Positions 25,861-35,578 of a stretch of DNA of 64,000 bases are shown piece after piece (position 1 is the first letter of the stretch; each line of letters begins with the position of its first letter). The stretch comes from Candidatus Gastranaerophilales bacterium. Its GTDB lineage: Bacteria > Cyanobacteriota > Vampirovibrionia > Gastranaerophilales > Gastranaerophilaceae. The DNA is taken from contig CALUXU010000003.1 in assembly GCA_944324825.1 (NCBI GenBank), forward strand, positions 124,001 to 188,000. The letters are read 5' to 3'. The notes under the pieces were generated by a model that was given only the letters and a program-made list of their open reading frames with translations, did not search any database and was not told where the DNA came from. The translations under genes and the position numbers were made by a program.

Positions 25861-27714
25861 TTAGTTTATATACTTGCCGTCAAATAACTCTTTAATCATT
25901 TTGCTCTGATCGGATTCAAAAGTTGATTCTTCCGTGTGTTCAGTTTTTTTTTCAGGCTGCACCTGACGAGCCTCTTCTACCTCTTGAATTTCTTCTTCGG
26001 AAACCTTAGGTTCACTGTCCGCAAGCGTTTTTCTCTCTTCCGGCGGAGTTGTAGGCTTTGGCTTCGGAAGCGGAGCAACTTTTCCTATTTCAACGTCACC
26101 ATCCTGAGGGGTTCTGATTTTGACAGGAGTATCTTTTTGCCCGAACATCTCATCAGCAGCCTCCATAATCGCAGTTTTTTTGTTTCCTTCGTTTGCCTGT
26201 TTTACAAAAATAGCCTGTTTGAAGGTTATAACAACTTCATCCTGTGCTATTTTGACAGGATTCGCAAGTTTCAATAACGCTTGAGTTGAAGGACTCTTTA
26301 TATGAGAAAGCAAATTAGCCCATAGAGTTCTGATATCCGTTGAAGGATCAGTCATTTTAGATTTCGGCATCGGCGCAAATTCTTCAGTATCAGAATTCGC
26401 TGACTCAACCGCCGGTTCAGGTTTTTCTTCCTCCGTAGCAGATTCTGCTTCCGCCTTTTTAACAGGTTCTTCCTTTGGCTCTACCGGTTTAGAAGGTACC
26501 GGCGGAGGCGGAGAAGATGGCGGCGGCGCGATATGTCTGATTGGTGCCTGTACAACAGTACCGCCTTCTAATGCCTGCAATCTGTTCTGAAGTTCGATAA
26601 GTTTGGTATTATTTGTAAGATTTGCCAAATCAATAATCGCAACCTCAAGCCACATTTGCTGATTTGTTGTTGTTTTAATTTCTTTTATATAATCCGCCGT
26701 TTTTTCTATCAAAAATACTATTTGATGTGTTTCAAGCTCTTCTTTTTGTTTATCCAAAAGGTTTAATTGAGCTTCATTCAAATTCGTTAAGTCAACTGCG
26801 GTTTGTGAATCACAATTTTTTACGATTAAAAGATTTTTGAAATAATACATCAAATTAGTCAATATCTGAACAGGTTCGTTCCCGGAGTTATAAATCTTTT
26901 CTAAGATTTTAACCGCATCAATCGCATTTGATTGAATGATATATTCCGCCATTTCATGCAGAATGTCAAAAGAAATACGTCCCAAAAGATTATTTATATC
27001 ATCCTCGGTAATCTCTTTTGATTCACCTAATATACTCACCTGATCCAGTAATGCAATACTGTCACGCATACCGCCTGCGGAATTCTTTGCAATAGAATAA
27101 AGCGCCCCGTCTGAGATTTTAATTTTTTCTTTATCTGCAATAAATCTCAAATGCTTTGCAATATCATCCGTTGTAATTCTTCTGAAATCAAATCTCTGGC
27201 AGCGGCTCTTTATTGTATCCAAAACCTTGTGAGATTCGGTCGTTGCAAGAATAAACACAACATTTTTAGGCGGCTCCTCAAGAGTCTTTAAAAGAGCGTT
27301 GAATGCCGTATTTGTAAGCATATGAACTTCGTCGATTATATAAATCTTGTATTTCCCGTTTACAGGTACATACTGTATCTTTTCAAGGATATTTTGAGCA
27401 TCCTCCACCTTTCTGTTACTTGCGGCATCGATTTCAATAACATCAATCGGCACCGTGTTTGTAATATCAACACAGCTTGCACATTTTCCGCAAGGATTCA
27501 CAGTCGGACCGTTTACACAGTTTAAAGACTTCGCAAGAATTCTGGCAGTCGAAGTCTTACCGGTTCCTCTCGGGCCGGTAAAAAGATATGCATGAGAAAT
27601 TTTCCCGAGATTTATAGCATTAGTGAGAGCCTGTTTAATATGCTCCTGCCCTACAATCTCCTCCAGCTTCTGCGGTCTGTATTTCCTGTATAAAGGTATA
27701 TAATTATCGCTCAT
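25861..27714 (-). CDS. dnaX: DNA polymerase III subunits gamma/tau
   Basis: This 617-residue clamp-loader ATPase has Walker A GPRGTGKT at 47-54, a four-cysteine zinc site ending CGKCASC, Walker B IIDEVHML and the SRC arginine finger in KSRCQRFDFR. A proline/glutamate-rich linker (about 390-470) precedes the tau-specific C-terminal region. It loads the beta clamp and connects to the DnaE polymerase encoded at 51386. The ATG at 27714 lacks a Shine-Dalgarno sequence; a TGATACAAT extended -10 lies 6 nt upstream. The promoter is shared back to back with the LD-carboxypeptidase gene. Confidence 0.95.
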   Translation of the reverse strand: MSDNYIPLYRKYRPQKLEEIVGQEHIKQALTNAINLGKISHAYLFTGPRGTGKTSTARILAKSLNCVNGPTVNPCGKCASCVDITNTVPIDVIEIDAASNRKVEDAQNILEKIQYVPVNGKYKIYIIDEVHMLTNTAFNALLKTLEEPPKNVVFILATTESHKVLDTIKSRCQRFDFRRITTDDIAKHLRFIADKEKIKISDGALYSIAKNSAGGMRDSIALLDQVSILGESKEITEDDINNLLGRISFDILHEMAEYIIQSNAIDAVKILEKIYNSGNEPVQILTNLMYYFKNLLIVKNCDSQTAVDLTNLNEAQLNLLDKQKEELETHQIVFLIEKTADYIKEIKTTTNQQMWLEVAIIDLANLTNNTKLIELQNRLQALEGGTVVQAPIRHIAPPPSSPPPPVPSKPVEPKEEPVKKAEAESATEEEKPEPAVESANSDTEEFAPMPKSKMTDPSTDIRTLWANLLSHIKSPSTQALLKLANPVKIAQDEVVITFKQAIFVKQANEGNKKTAIMEAADEMFGQKDTPVKIRTPQDGDVEIGKVAPLPKPKPTTPPEERKTLADSEPKVSEEEIQEVEEARQVQPEKKTEHTEESTFESDQSKMIKELFDGKYIN

Positions 27715-27716
27715 GC

Positions 27717-27729
27717 TATAATTGTATCA
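27717..27729. promoter_or_regulatory. Overlapping divergent -10 boxes for dnaX and the LD-carboxypeptidase gene
   Basis: The + strand has TATAAT (27717-27722) serving the gene at 27743. The - strand has TGA-TACAAT (27729-27721) serving dnaX at 27714. The two -10 hexamers share two bases, so polymerases on the two strands should compete. Confidence 0.55.
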
Positions 27730-27742
27730 TAAAGGAGATATT

Positions 27743-28624
27743 ATGAGCTACGTTATACCAAAACCCTTAACAAAAGGAGATACAATTTCAATAATTGCCC
27801 CGTCAGGGCCTATTCTTGATAAAGAGGCGATTATAAGAGGAAAAGAATTTTTAGAGAGCGAAGGCTACAATGTAGTTTTATCAGAACACATATTCGGACA
27901 GGACAGGTATTTGTCCGCCTCTGATACTGAAAGGTTAGAAGACCTGCATAAAGCTTTTGCCGATAAAAATATTGACACAATAATTTGTGCAAGAGGAGGT
28001 TACGGAGCTTTAAGACTCATTGAGAAAATTGATTACAAATTAATCAGGCAAAACCCTAAAAACTTCTGCGGATACTCGGATATCACAATACTTTCCGCTA
28101 TGTTTTTAAAAAGAGCAAACCTTATCACTTATTCTTCTCCGATGATTAAAGGTGATTTTGGTGCAAAACCACGTGATGAATATACAATGGACAGCTTTTT
28201 CAAAGCGGTTACGCATCAAAAACAAGAATTAACAGGGAATAAAATTCATAAATCAGGAGCCGCACAGGGTATTATCTGGGGAGGAAACCTTGCATCACTT
28301 GTATCAATGGCAGGAATGGATTTTATACCTGATGAAGGTTTTATTTTCTTCGCAGAGGATTTGGGCGAACCGGTTTATAAAATCGATAAAATGTTTACAC
28401 AGCTAATGAATATTGAAAAATTCAAATCCAATATTAAGGGCATGGTCCTCGGGAAATTCCTTGATGTTGAATACCCTGACCAGCTTGATTATTTGTTCGA
28501 CCAAATATCTGAAGAATTAAATATTCCGACAGTATCCGGATTCAAAATCTCGCACGAAGATACAAAAGCCACAATTCCATACGGAGCAAACGGAATCCTT
28601 AACAAGGATAAATTGGTAATATAA
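27743..28624 (+). CDS. LD-carboxypeptidase (peptidase S66, LdcA/MccF family)
   Basis: This 293-residue protein has SGPILDKEA, ICARGGYGALRLI and the nucleophile elbow FCGYSDIT with the catalytic Ser, a Glu in FFAEDLGEPVYKIDKMF and a His in KISHEDTKATIPYGA, completing the S66 Ser-Glu-His triad. The family trims the terminal D-Ala from murein tetrapeptides during recycling or hydrolyses microcin C7-like peptides. The ATG at 27743 has AAAGGAG 5 nt upstream and is preferred to an in-frame start at 27722. A strong terminator lies downstream. Confidence 0.9.
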   Translation: MSYVIPKPLTKGDTISIIAPSGPILDKEAIIRGKEFLESEGYNVVLSEHIFGQDRYLSASDTERLEDLHKAFADKNIDTIICARGGYGALRLIEKIDYKLIRQNPKNFCGYSDITILSAMFLKRANLITYSSPMIKGDFGAKPRDEYTMDSFFKAVTHQKQELTGNKIHKSGAAQGIIWGGNLASLVSMAGMDFIPDEGFIFFAEDLGEPVYKIDKMFTQLMNIEKFKSNIKGMVLGKFLDVEYPDQLDYLFDQISEELNIPTVSGFKISHEDTKATIPYGANGILNKDKLVI

Positions 28625-28649
28625 AAACGCAACTGTCCAAGAAAGAAAT

Positions 28650-28682
28650 GCGGCTAAGTAGTCAAGCAGTTGGGCAGCTAAG
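28650..28682. repeat. 8-nt periodic repeat tract
   Basis: Units GCGGCTAAG, TAGTCAAG, CAGTTGGG and CAGCTAAG repeat in register. The preceding AAATGCGGCTAAGTAG is nearly identical to the island at 2233, and TTTACCCCTGA follows as it does near 2364. Confidence 0.72.
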
Positions 28683-28760
28683 GAATTACAATTTATTTAC
28701 CCCTGACTGCCAAAGAAATACCGGTGCAGGATGCGGGGCGGCTCCTGCCTGTAATATAAA

Positions 28761-28790
28761 AAAACAGGAGGTTTATTTTCCTCCTGTTTT
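28761..28790. terminator. Bidirectional intrinsic terminator
   Basis: AAAACAGGAGG and CCTCCTGTTTT form a perfect 11-bp stem around an 8-nt loop, with U-rich tails on both strands. It lies between the convergent LD-carboxypeptidase and flavodiiron genes and can serve both. Confidence 0.92.
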
Positions 28791-28796
28791 TATCTT

Positions 28797-29981
28797 TTAT
28801 ACCAAACCTAAAGCTTTGTGTTTATCATAGATGGATGTTACCATATTATCCAATTTTTTGTAATCACTCTCTGTTAAACGTCCTTTTATTTGAATTGGTT
28901 CAATGACATCCAGTTTAAGTTTAGAAACGCATTCGGCCAGAGGTTCAAACAGTTTTCCTGCCCAGCCGTAAGAACCGACAAAAGATGCGATTCTTAATTT
29001 TGGTCTTAAGACACCTGCTAAATATGCGATATTAACAGATGCAGGGTGAGGACCTGCAAGCACCATTGATGTACCTAATACCATTGTAGTTGCATCAACA
29101 AGTCCCATTGCCAAATCGCCTAAATCACCTCTGACAATATCGTATTTTAAAGTTTTGATATTCTTTTCTTCCAATTTTTCTGAAAGATAATCAATCATTT
29201 CTTTTGTTGAGCCGTACATTGAAACGTAAGGAAGAAGCACCAAATTCTTTCCTTCATCCTTTGTCCAATCAGCATACAAGTCCAAAATATCTGAAGGATT
29301 GTTATAAATAGGCCCATGGCTTGGACATATTATATCAACACCCATTTCCTGAATCAGTTTTGTATATTTTTTGCACAGCATTCTAAACGGCATCATAATT
29401 TCCGCATAATATCTTTTTGCGCTGTGTGTAAGTTCTTCAGACGGTTTTGCAAACACGTCATCAAAAACATAATGCGCACCGAGGAAATCACAAGTAAATA
29501 TGATATTATCCTCAATAATATGAGTAAACATCGTATCCGGCCAGTGAACATTAGGTGCAAAGATAAATTGAAGAGTTTTATCTCCGAGTGATAATTGTTC
29601 TCCGTCATTTATAATACGAATCTTTTCATCGGGAACAAATAACATTTCTCTCAAATTATCCGCACATTTTGAATTAGTAACAACAATTGCTTCTGGATAC
29701 TTTTCCAACAATGCAGGAATAGACCCTGAATGATCCTGTTCGCCATGATTTTCAATAATATAGTCTACCTTTGTAATACCGTTTTCATCAAGATTTTTTA
29801 GATATTCTTCGGTTTTTGGCGGATACATTGTATCAATAATTGCAACTTTTTCAGAACCTTTTACAAGATATGAATTATAACTTGTACCGTGTTCCAAAGG
29901 TATTAATTCATCAAAAATTACTCTGTTTTCATCGTTTAATCCGCAATAAAAAACATTATTTTTTATTTCTTGAAATTTCAT
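28797..29981 (-). CDS. Flavodiiron protein (FprA-type A flavoprotein; O2/NO reductase)
   Basis: In this 394-residue protein the N-terminal metallo-beta-lactamase-like domain has the di-iron ligands His79, Glu81, Asp83 and His84 (ENHGEQDH), a further His in APNVHWPD, Asp in FTCDFLGAH and His in PSHGPI. The C-terminal flavodoxin domain begins near LLPYVSMYGSTKEM and includes SFVGSYGWAG for FMN. It reduces oxygen to water or NO to N2O with electrons from rubredoxin or similar carriers, protecting anaerobes. AAAGGAGAGG precedes the ATG at 29981. No rubredoxin gene is nearby. Confidence 0.95.
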   Translation of the reverse strand: MKFQEIKNNVFYCGLNDENRVIFDELIPLEHGTSYNSYLVKGSEKVAIIDTMYPPKTEEYLKNLDENGITKVDYIIENHGEQDHSGSIPALLEKYPEAIVVTNSKCADNLREMLFVPDEKIRIINDGEQLSLGDKTLQFIFAPNVHWPDTMFTHIIEDNIIFTCDFLGAHYVFDDVFAKPSEELTHSAKRYYAEIMMPFRMLCKKYTKLIQEMGVDIICPSHGPIYNNPSDILDLYADWTKDEGKNLVLLPYVSMYGSTKEMIDYLSEKLEEKNIKTLKYDIVRGDLGDLAMGLVDATTMVLGTSMVLAGPHPASVNIAYLAGVLRPKLRIASFVGSYGWAGKLFEPLAECVSKLKLDVIEPIQIKGRLTESDYKKLDNMVTSIYDKHKALGLV

Positions 29982-30053
29982 AATATCCTCTCCTTTTATC
30001 AAATTTAATCTAATTTTAGCATGGACATAGCAAAAAAATAAATTTATATGTTT

Positions 30054-30059
30054 TATAAT
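30054..30059 (+). promoter_or_regulatory. -10 box before the membrane hypothetical gene
   Basis: TATAAT lies 14 nt before the ATG at 30074. The predicted leader is about 7 nt. Confidence 0.45.
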
Positions 30060-30073
30060 AAGCAGGTAGTGTT

Positions 30074-30811
30074 ATGGTTAATAGTGTAAGTGATTTTACA
30101 ACATTAAATAACAGCAGGTACTTTCTGAATAAACCTCAGACAAGCAATACTCAGCCGCAAAGGCTAAGTAAAAACCAAAGATTGGGTATCCAGTTTTCAA
30201 CAGCATTAGGTGTAATAGGAAGCCTTGCCCTGCTTGCAAAACTATCAAAAACGCCTTACTCTTTTAAACCGTCAAAAATTTTAGCCACACCATTCAAGGA
30301 TACTTTTTTAGGTAAGATTGAATATGACATTAAAACGGTGCCGGTAGTAGGTGCCGGCAGCTGTCTCGGTGGACTTTTGGGCGGAGTAATTTTTGATAAA
30401 AACAAAAATAATCGTCAGGCAAAAGTCAGAGAAGCGTTAGTTCAATATACAAATATTGTATTACCAATTGCAACAGTACACTGTACATCACTATTAGGCG
30501 AAGCTGCCGCAAAAAAACTGCCAAAAATGAATAAACCGATAGGAATTGCCGCTCCGCTTATCGGACTTGCCGCAGGAATTGTTGCAGGAAACAAACTTGC
30601 GAACAAACTTAACCGGATAATTTTCCACAAAAAAGATAACAGACCGGTAGAATTAACTGATATGTCCGCACACCTTGATGATATATGTATGACTTCACAG
30701 TATATTAAAAAAGATAATATACTTACAAAATCTGTATCACGTTTTATCCCTCTTGCACTAATGGTTCCGGGATGTGAAATAGGTAAAAAGCAAGAAAAAA
30801 CTTTTGCATAA
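30074..30811 (+). CDS. Hypothetical membrane protein with glycine-rich helices, 245 aa
   Basis: I recognise no family. After a polar, Asn/Ser-rich N-terminus of about 45 residues, hydrophobic segments occur at about 45-60, 90-110 (GAGSCLGGLLGGVIF), 128-145 and 155-180 (GIAAPLIGLAAGIVAG). The glycine-rich helices suggest packing or pore-like hairpins. A short helix near 222-235 may also be membrane-associated. It is monocistronic and convergent with nuoN, 13 nt apart. It probably localises to the inner membrane. Confidence 0.55.
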   Translation: MVNSVSDFTTLNNSRYFLNKPQTSNTQPQRLSKNQRLGIQFSTALGVIGSLALLAKLSKTPYSFKPSKILATPFKDTFLGKIEYDIKTVPVVGAGSCLGGLLGGVIFDKNKNNRQAKVREALVQYTNIVLPIATVHCTSLLGEAAAKKLPKMNKPIGIAAPLIGLAAGIVAGNKLANKLNRIIFHKKDNRPVELTDMSAHLDDICMTSQYIKKDNILTKSVSRFIPLALMVPGCEIGKKQEKTFA

Positions 30812-30824
30812 ACCACCGGTTCTA

Positions 30825-32222
30825 TTAAGCAAAAATATAAAGCGAAATATATTCACACATTTTTATAAGTCCGGCAGGAAGAGCCCCTAAACAGATTGTC
30901 ATAAAAGTACAAATATATAGCACAATCGAATTTGAAGCCCTGCACTTAATTACGTTCATATTTTCATATGGAATACTTTCGAACATCTTTTTTATAACAC
31001 TCAGGTAAAAACATACAGAAACCACCATAAAAAGAATCATAAACAATATAACCGGCAGAATAATGATTCCAGAATTCAGAACCCCGGATAAGAGATAAAT
31101 TTTTGCAATAAATCCTGAGGTAATCGGAAACCCTAAGAGTCCTATTATACAAACCGCAAAACAAATTGAAAAGAGTGGATTTTTATAAAAATATCCTCTG
31201 AAATCCATTTCTTTTGAGTATTGATTTGAATGTTCAAGTGATATTATACCTGCAAAGGCGCCTATATTCATAAAAACATAAGCCGCCCAGTAAAAAAGCA
31301 TTGTAGCGATTGATAGTTTTGTATATAAGGCAAGCGCAATAAGCAGATATGAAATATTTATATAAGAACTTGCCGCCATAATTTCTTTTAAGTTATTAGA
31401 GCGCAAACCATATATAACTCCAAATCCGGCAGTAAATAATGCGAATAAAATCAGTATAAATGAGGATTCAAAAGTTATCATTGAACCCAGAATTTTAACA
31501 AGAACGGAAAATATCGCAAGCTTTGGAGACGTGGATATAAATGCCGCAACTTTTGTATCAACATTTTTGTATACATCTATAATCCAGTTTCCAAAAGGAA
31601 AAACTCCAAGTTTAAAACATAATCCGGTTATTATAAAGAAAAACGGGATTACATAGGTTGAGAAAGAATAGTTTGATGCCGTATTTATAAATTCAGAAAT
31701 CCCTTGAAAATAAAAAGTTCCGGTTAACCCGTATAAAAATGCCGCACCGGAGAGGATAAAAGCAGATGCCGTAACACTTAGCACAAGATATTTGTATGAT
31801 TCTGCAAGAGTGACAGCTTTTTTGTCCATCGAAAATAAAAAATACATGCAAAGAGAAAAGAGTTCTATATTCAAATATAAAGAAAGATAATTTGTTGAAT
31901 CCGCAATCATTAATAAAAACAATACGGAGAACAAATATAAGGTATTAAAATGTCCCGAATATTTTACAAACACCCGTTTGGTTTTAAGAAAGAGAATAAG
32001 CAAAGAAGATATAAGTATCATAATTTTGAATAAAAATGAATAAAGCTCCGTTGGCCAAACCTGTGCCGAGATAAGAAAATAAAGCGACAATGCAAGTCCA
32101 GCCGCAGTCATACTTGTGCTTATTCTTTTAAAGTTAAATACTGAACAAAAGATTTGAAGGAGTATTGAAAAAACAATAACCACTTCGGGAAGATAATGAA
32201 TAAAATTATTAAAATTAAACAT
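30825..32222 (-). CDS. nuoN: NADH-quinone oxidoreductase-like complex, subunit N
   Basis: This 465-residue antiporter-like membrane subunit has about 14 helices, with NIELFSLCMYFLFSMDKK, KLGVFPFGNWIIDVYKN and GLLGFPITSGFIAKIYLL, the last being typical of NuoN/NdhB. It forms one of the proton-translocating modules. It is the last gene of the nuoABCDHIJKLMN run and starts 8 nt after nuoM, with AGAGG upstream. No terminator is obvious after its stop. Confidence 0.93.
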   Translation of the reverse strand: MFNFNNFIHYLPEVVIVFSILLQIFCSVFNFKRISTSMTAAGLALSLYFLISAQVWPTELYSFLFKIMILISSLLILFLKTKRVFVKYSGHFNTLYLFSVLFLLMIADSTNYLSLYLNIELFSLCMYFLFSMDKKAVTLAESYKYLVLSVTASAFILSGAAFLYGLTGTFYFQGISEFINTASNYSFSTYVIPFFFIITGLCFKLGVFPFGNWIIDVYKNVDTKVAAFISTSPKLAIFSVLVKILGSMITFESSFILILFALFTAGFGVIYGLRSNNLKEIMAASSYINISYLLIALALYTKLSIATMLFYWAAYVFMNIGAFAGIISLEHSNQYSKEMDFRGYFYKNPLFSICFAVCIIGLLGFPITSGFIAKIYLLSGVLNSGIIILPVILFMILFMVVSVCFYLSVIKKMFESIPYENMNVIKCRASNSIVLYICTFMTICLGALPAGLIKMCEYISLYIFA

Positions 32223-32230
32223 AAATACCT

Positions 32231-33736
32231 CTATACATTCAAGAAATTAACAATTACAAACGGGAAGCAGCCGAGAAGTATAATTATAAATGATATTGCA
32301 GCCAGAACAACAAACTCGTGCACCGCAATATCCTGAATATTTTTATATTTATCCGGAAGTATTCCAAAGAACACCTCGTGAACCGGCTTCATAAGATATA
32401 GTGCAGATAGAATCAAGATAAATACAGCTATAACCGCATATAATTTGAATACTAAAAGCGATGATATCAAAGCCCCGTATATTGATAAAAATTCGCCTAT
32501 AAATCCTGACAAAAACGGGATTCCGGCAGCGGATAGAACAATTACCATTGAAAATCCGTATAATCTTGGAGCAATTGATGCAATTCCTGACAGCCGATTG
32601 ATATTTGTTGTATGGAATCTTTGCTTAATAATCCCAACCACAAAAAATAATCCTGCGGCAACAAGTCCGTGAGATATCATATGATACACGGCTCCGGTAT
32701 AGCCTATATTGGTCAAGGATACTCCCCCTAACAAAATAAGCCCCATCTGAGAAATACTTGAATACGCAACAATACGTTTTATGTCCTTCTGGTAATATGC
32801 AACCGCGGCACCGTATATGATATTGATAACCGCAAGCAGACCGAGAACAGGGGAGAGAACCGTAAAACCCAGCGTTAACAGTCCGAAATTAAAACGCATT
32901 ATACCGTAAATACCGAGCTTTAGTAATACTGCTGCAAGAAGCATACTCACCGGTGTAGAAGCATTTGTATGAGTATCGGCAAGCCACTTATGAAGCGGAA
33001 ATATCGGAACTTTTACCCCGAAACCGATTATAAGAAATAACGATATTATAAGCTGGAGCAATAAGTTTACACGATTCATACTAATTTGCGTAATATCAGC
33101 TGTCAGAACGCCCGTAACGGCAAAGTTCGTAAAGTAAACCAGTAATATACCGAGAAGTAAAAATAAACTTCCGCCGAAGGTATAAAGTACAAATTTCAAT
33201 GCCGATTTTTTTGCACTATGATTTCCCCATATACTTATCAAAAGATACATCGGTATCAATTCAAGCTCCCAGAGTGTAAAGAATACAAACATATCTGTTG
33301 TTGTGAATATTCCAAGAAGTATTGATTCCAAAAAGAATATAAGTGAATAAAAGTATTTGAAATGTTTTTTGACATAAAGTTTTGACCCGATAATAGTAAA
33401 AGTTGTTATTAATGTTGTCAGTATAACCATTAAAATAGATAGCCTGTCGATTCCGAAAGAAACGTGAATTCCAATTTGATTCAAAATATTGTTATCAATA
33501 AACGGAATTGCAGCTTTAAAATCAGGCGCAAATATACAAGAAATACAATCAACGTTTCGTACATCAATATTCGGTCCAAGAAGGAAAAACATCAATGAAA
33601 AAATCGTGTGAATAATTGCAAAATACACAGAAAAACGCCGGATAAAAACCTGATTATCCGAAAATACCGGTGTTAATACTATTAATCCTGCAATAATCGG
33701 TAAAAATATTAGTGTTAAAAGCGATATCTCTAACAT
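32231..33736 (-). CDS. nuoM: NADH-quinone oxidoreductase-like complex, subunit M
   Basis: This 501-residue antiporter-like subunit has FFTLWELELIPMYLLISIWG with the conserved Glu of transmembrane helix 5, VPIFPLHKWLADTHTNASTPVSM (key Lys and His) and the broken-helix region FLSGFIGEF. It carries protons across the membrane. The start is 3 nt after the nuoL stop, with GGAG 9 nt upstream. Confidence 0.95.
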   Translation of the reverse strand: MLEISLLTLIFLPIIAGLIVLTPVFSDNQVFIRRFSVYFAIIHTIFSLMFFLLGPNIDVRNVDCISCIFAPDFKAAIPFIDNNILNQIGIHVSFGIDRLSILMVILTTLITTFTIIGSKLYVKKHFKYFYSLIFFLESILLGIFTTTDMFVFFTLWELELIPMYLLISIWGNHSAKKSALKFVLYTFGGSLFLLLGILLVYFTNFAVTGVLTADITQISMNRVNLLLQLIISLFLIIGFGVKVPIFPLHKWLADTHTNASTPVSMLLAAVLLKLGIYGIMRFNFGLLTLGFTVLSPVLGLLAVINIIYGAAVAYYQKDIKRIVAYSSISQMGLILLGGVSLTNIGYTGAVYHMISHGLVAAGLFFVVGIIKQRFHTTNINRLSGIASIAPRLYGFSMVIVLSAAGIPFLSGFIGEFLSIYGALISSLLVFKLYAVIAVFILILSALYLMKPVHEVFFGILPDKYKNIQDIAVHEFVVLAAISFIIILLGCFPFVIVNFLNV

Positions 33737-33739
33737 GAT

Positions 33740-35578
33740 TTATACTCCGAATAGATTCAAAACCAACATATAAATTGAAATAAATATACACATTACAAAA
33801 ATGAGTACCCAGACTCCGTACGTAATATATATTTGAAAATTGTTCAGCTGTATTCTATGCAATCCGCGGGAGAGAAATATAAAGGTATTTTTTGCAATAT
33901 ATTCAATACCGCCAAAGAGATAGTTTTCTATAAAATTCATAACAACAGAAAAATATCTGTATACGGTCAACTCTGCCCAGGAGTAGAATTTACTTATATA
34001 AAACCCGTTTGCAACTATGTGATAAAGAAGCGGACGTTTTTTCATTTTGAATGAAGTATTATACAGAAAATACGCTGCAATTATCATTAGAATATTAAAC
34101 AAATACATAAAACTAACGTGTCCGGAAGGAAGAGCAAATGTCATCAGAATAACAACCAGAGACATAAATACAAGAGCAGAATATGCAAGCTTATATAATT
34201 TTGAATCCATTTCTTCCGTCAGGTCGGATTTATATGAATGTTTACCCTCAAATACGATAAAATATAATCTGAATATATAAAGCGTTGTCAACATTCCGAC
34301 AAATCCAAACAGTATAACTGGAACAGGGGAAGTACAGAAAGAAGCAGCCAGCAAACTTTTTGCACTAAAACCCGAGAACCCGAGTCCGGTTAAGGCAATT
34401 GAGCCGACAAGAAAACTTATCGCAGCAAGAGGAGCAGTTGTTCTAAAATCCCCCATAAAAAGAATATTTTTATTATTAACCGCTTTTATGACAACACCGG
34501 CACACATAAATAACAAGGCTTTAATAAATGCGTGCGATATTAGATAAACAATTCCGGCAACCGGATTGTAACACCCGAGAGCAACCATAACCAGACCGAG
34601 CTGTGCTGAGGTCGAATAAGCAAGCACCTTTTTAATATTTGTTTGGAACAATGCGGAAATTGAAGTAATAATCGCGGTAATAAGCCCCAGGGATATCATT
34701 AATTTAACAGTTATCATATTAGATGCGACAATAGGAAACACTCGCATTAATAAAAAAATTCCGGTCATAACAAGAGTAGAAGAATGAATCAAAGCACTAA
34801 CAGGAGTCGGTGCGCTCATTGCATTTATAAGCCAGGAATTTACAGGGAACTGCGCCGATTTAACAACCGCCGCGAATAAAAGAAGAATAGCTATCCCCGT
34901 ATAAAATGCCGGCGACGTCGCAGCCCAAAGGGAAGAAACGATTAAATTTAAGTTGGAAAACGGTAGTGAAGCCAGAGAGTTATCACCAGTCACCGCGCAT
35001 ACAAATGCAGAAATAGAAATAAATGCGATAAATAAACAGATATCACCTATTACATTAACAATAAAAACTCTTTTGGCATCACACGATATTTTAGGTTTAT
35101 CATACCAGAAGCCTATCAACAAATAGCTTACAGCGCCGATAGCTTCCCAGAATAAGAGCATCTGAAAAAGATTAGGACTAAATATAAACGCAAGAATTGT
35201 AGAGTTAAAAAGATTCATCAGGGAATAGAATCTGGAAAAACTTTTCTCGTTATTCATATAAAATACTGAATATACGTATATTACAAAGGTAATTATTGAT
35301 ACAGCAAGTCCAGTCAAGGTATTCAGCATATCGACATAAACACCAAGCTGCAGGTTAAATTCTCCGACGGATAAAAAATTAAACGTGATTTCAACCGGAG
35401 AATTATGGAACGTGTAAAACAAACCTATGCCGCAATAAATGGCAGAAAACAGTGTTGAAAAAACAGATAGCAGCACAATATTTCTTTTTGAAAACGGCAA
35501 ATCTAAAAATCTTGCCCCCATAATTAATACAGATACCCATACCGGTACCAGAATAAACCAAGAAAAATTTTCTAACAT
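33740..35578 (-). CDS. nuoL: NADH-quinone oxidoreductase-like complex, subunit L
   Basis: This 612-residue distal antiporter-like subunit has LLFWEAIGAVSYLLIGFWYDKP (Glu of helix 5), AQFPVNSWLINAMSAPTPVSALIHSSTLV and a long C-terminal region with late membrane helices, as expected for the lateral helix of NuoL/NdhF. It translocates protons and physically couples the antiporter modules. It overlaps nuoK by 7 nt. Confidence 0.95.
   Translation of the reverse strand: MLENFSWFILVPVWVSVLIMGARFLDLPFSKRNIVLLSVFSTLFSAIYCGIGLFYTFHNSPVEITFNFLSVGEFNLQLGVYVDMLNTLTGLAVSIITFVIYVYSVFYMNNEKSFSRFYSLMNLFNSTILAFIFSPNLFQMLLFWEAIGAVSYLLIGFWYDKPKISCDAKRVFIVNVIGDICLFIAFISISAFVCAVTGDNSLASLPFSNLNLIVSSLWAATSPAFYTGIAILLLFAAVVKSAQFPVNSWLINAMSAPTPVSALIHSSTLVMTGIFLLMRVFPIVASNMITVKLMISLGLITAIITSISALFQTNIKKVLAYSTSAQLGLVMVALGCYNPVAGIVYLISHAFIKALLFMCAGVVIKAVNNKNILFMGDFRTTAPLAAISFLVGSIALTGLGFSGFSAKSLLAASFCTSPVPVILFGFVGMLTTLYIFRLYFIVFEGKHSYKSDLTEEMDSKLYKLAYSALVFMSLVVILMTFALPSGHVSFMYLFNILMIIAAYFLYNTSFKMKKRPLLYHIVANGFYISKFYSWAELTVYRYFSVVMNFIENYLFGGIEYIAKNTFIFLSRGLHRIQLNNFQIYITYGVWVLIFVMCIFISIYMLVLNLFGV

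Noticed and set aside
26456-26462. Possible dnaX frameshift slippery site (A-rich run with AAAAAG) in the linker
   Set aside because: The in-frame heptamer is T AAA AAG with a preceding GTT, so re-pairing after a -1 shift is poor. No clear downstream stem or upstream SD was confirmed.
27722-27742. Upstream in-frame start for the LD-carboxypeptidase
   Set aside because: It lies over the -10 box, whereas AAAGGAG is correctly spaced from the ATG at 27743.
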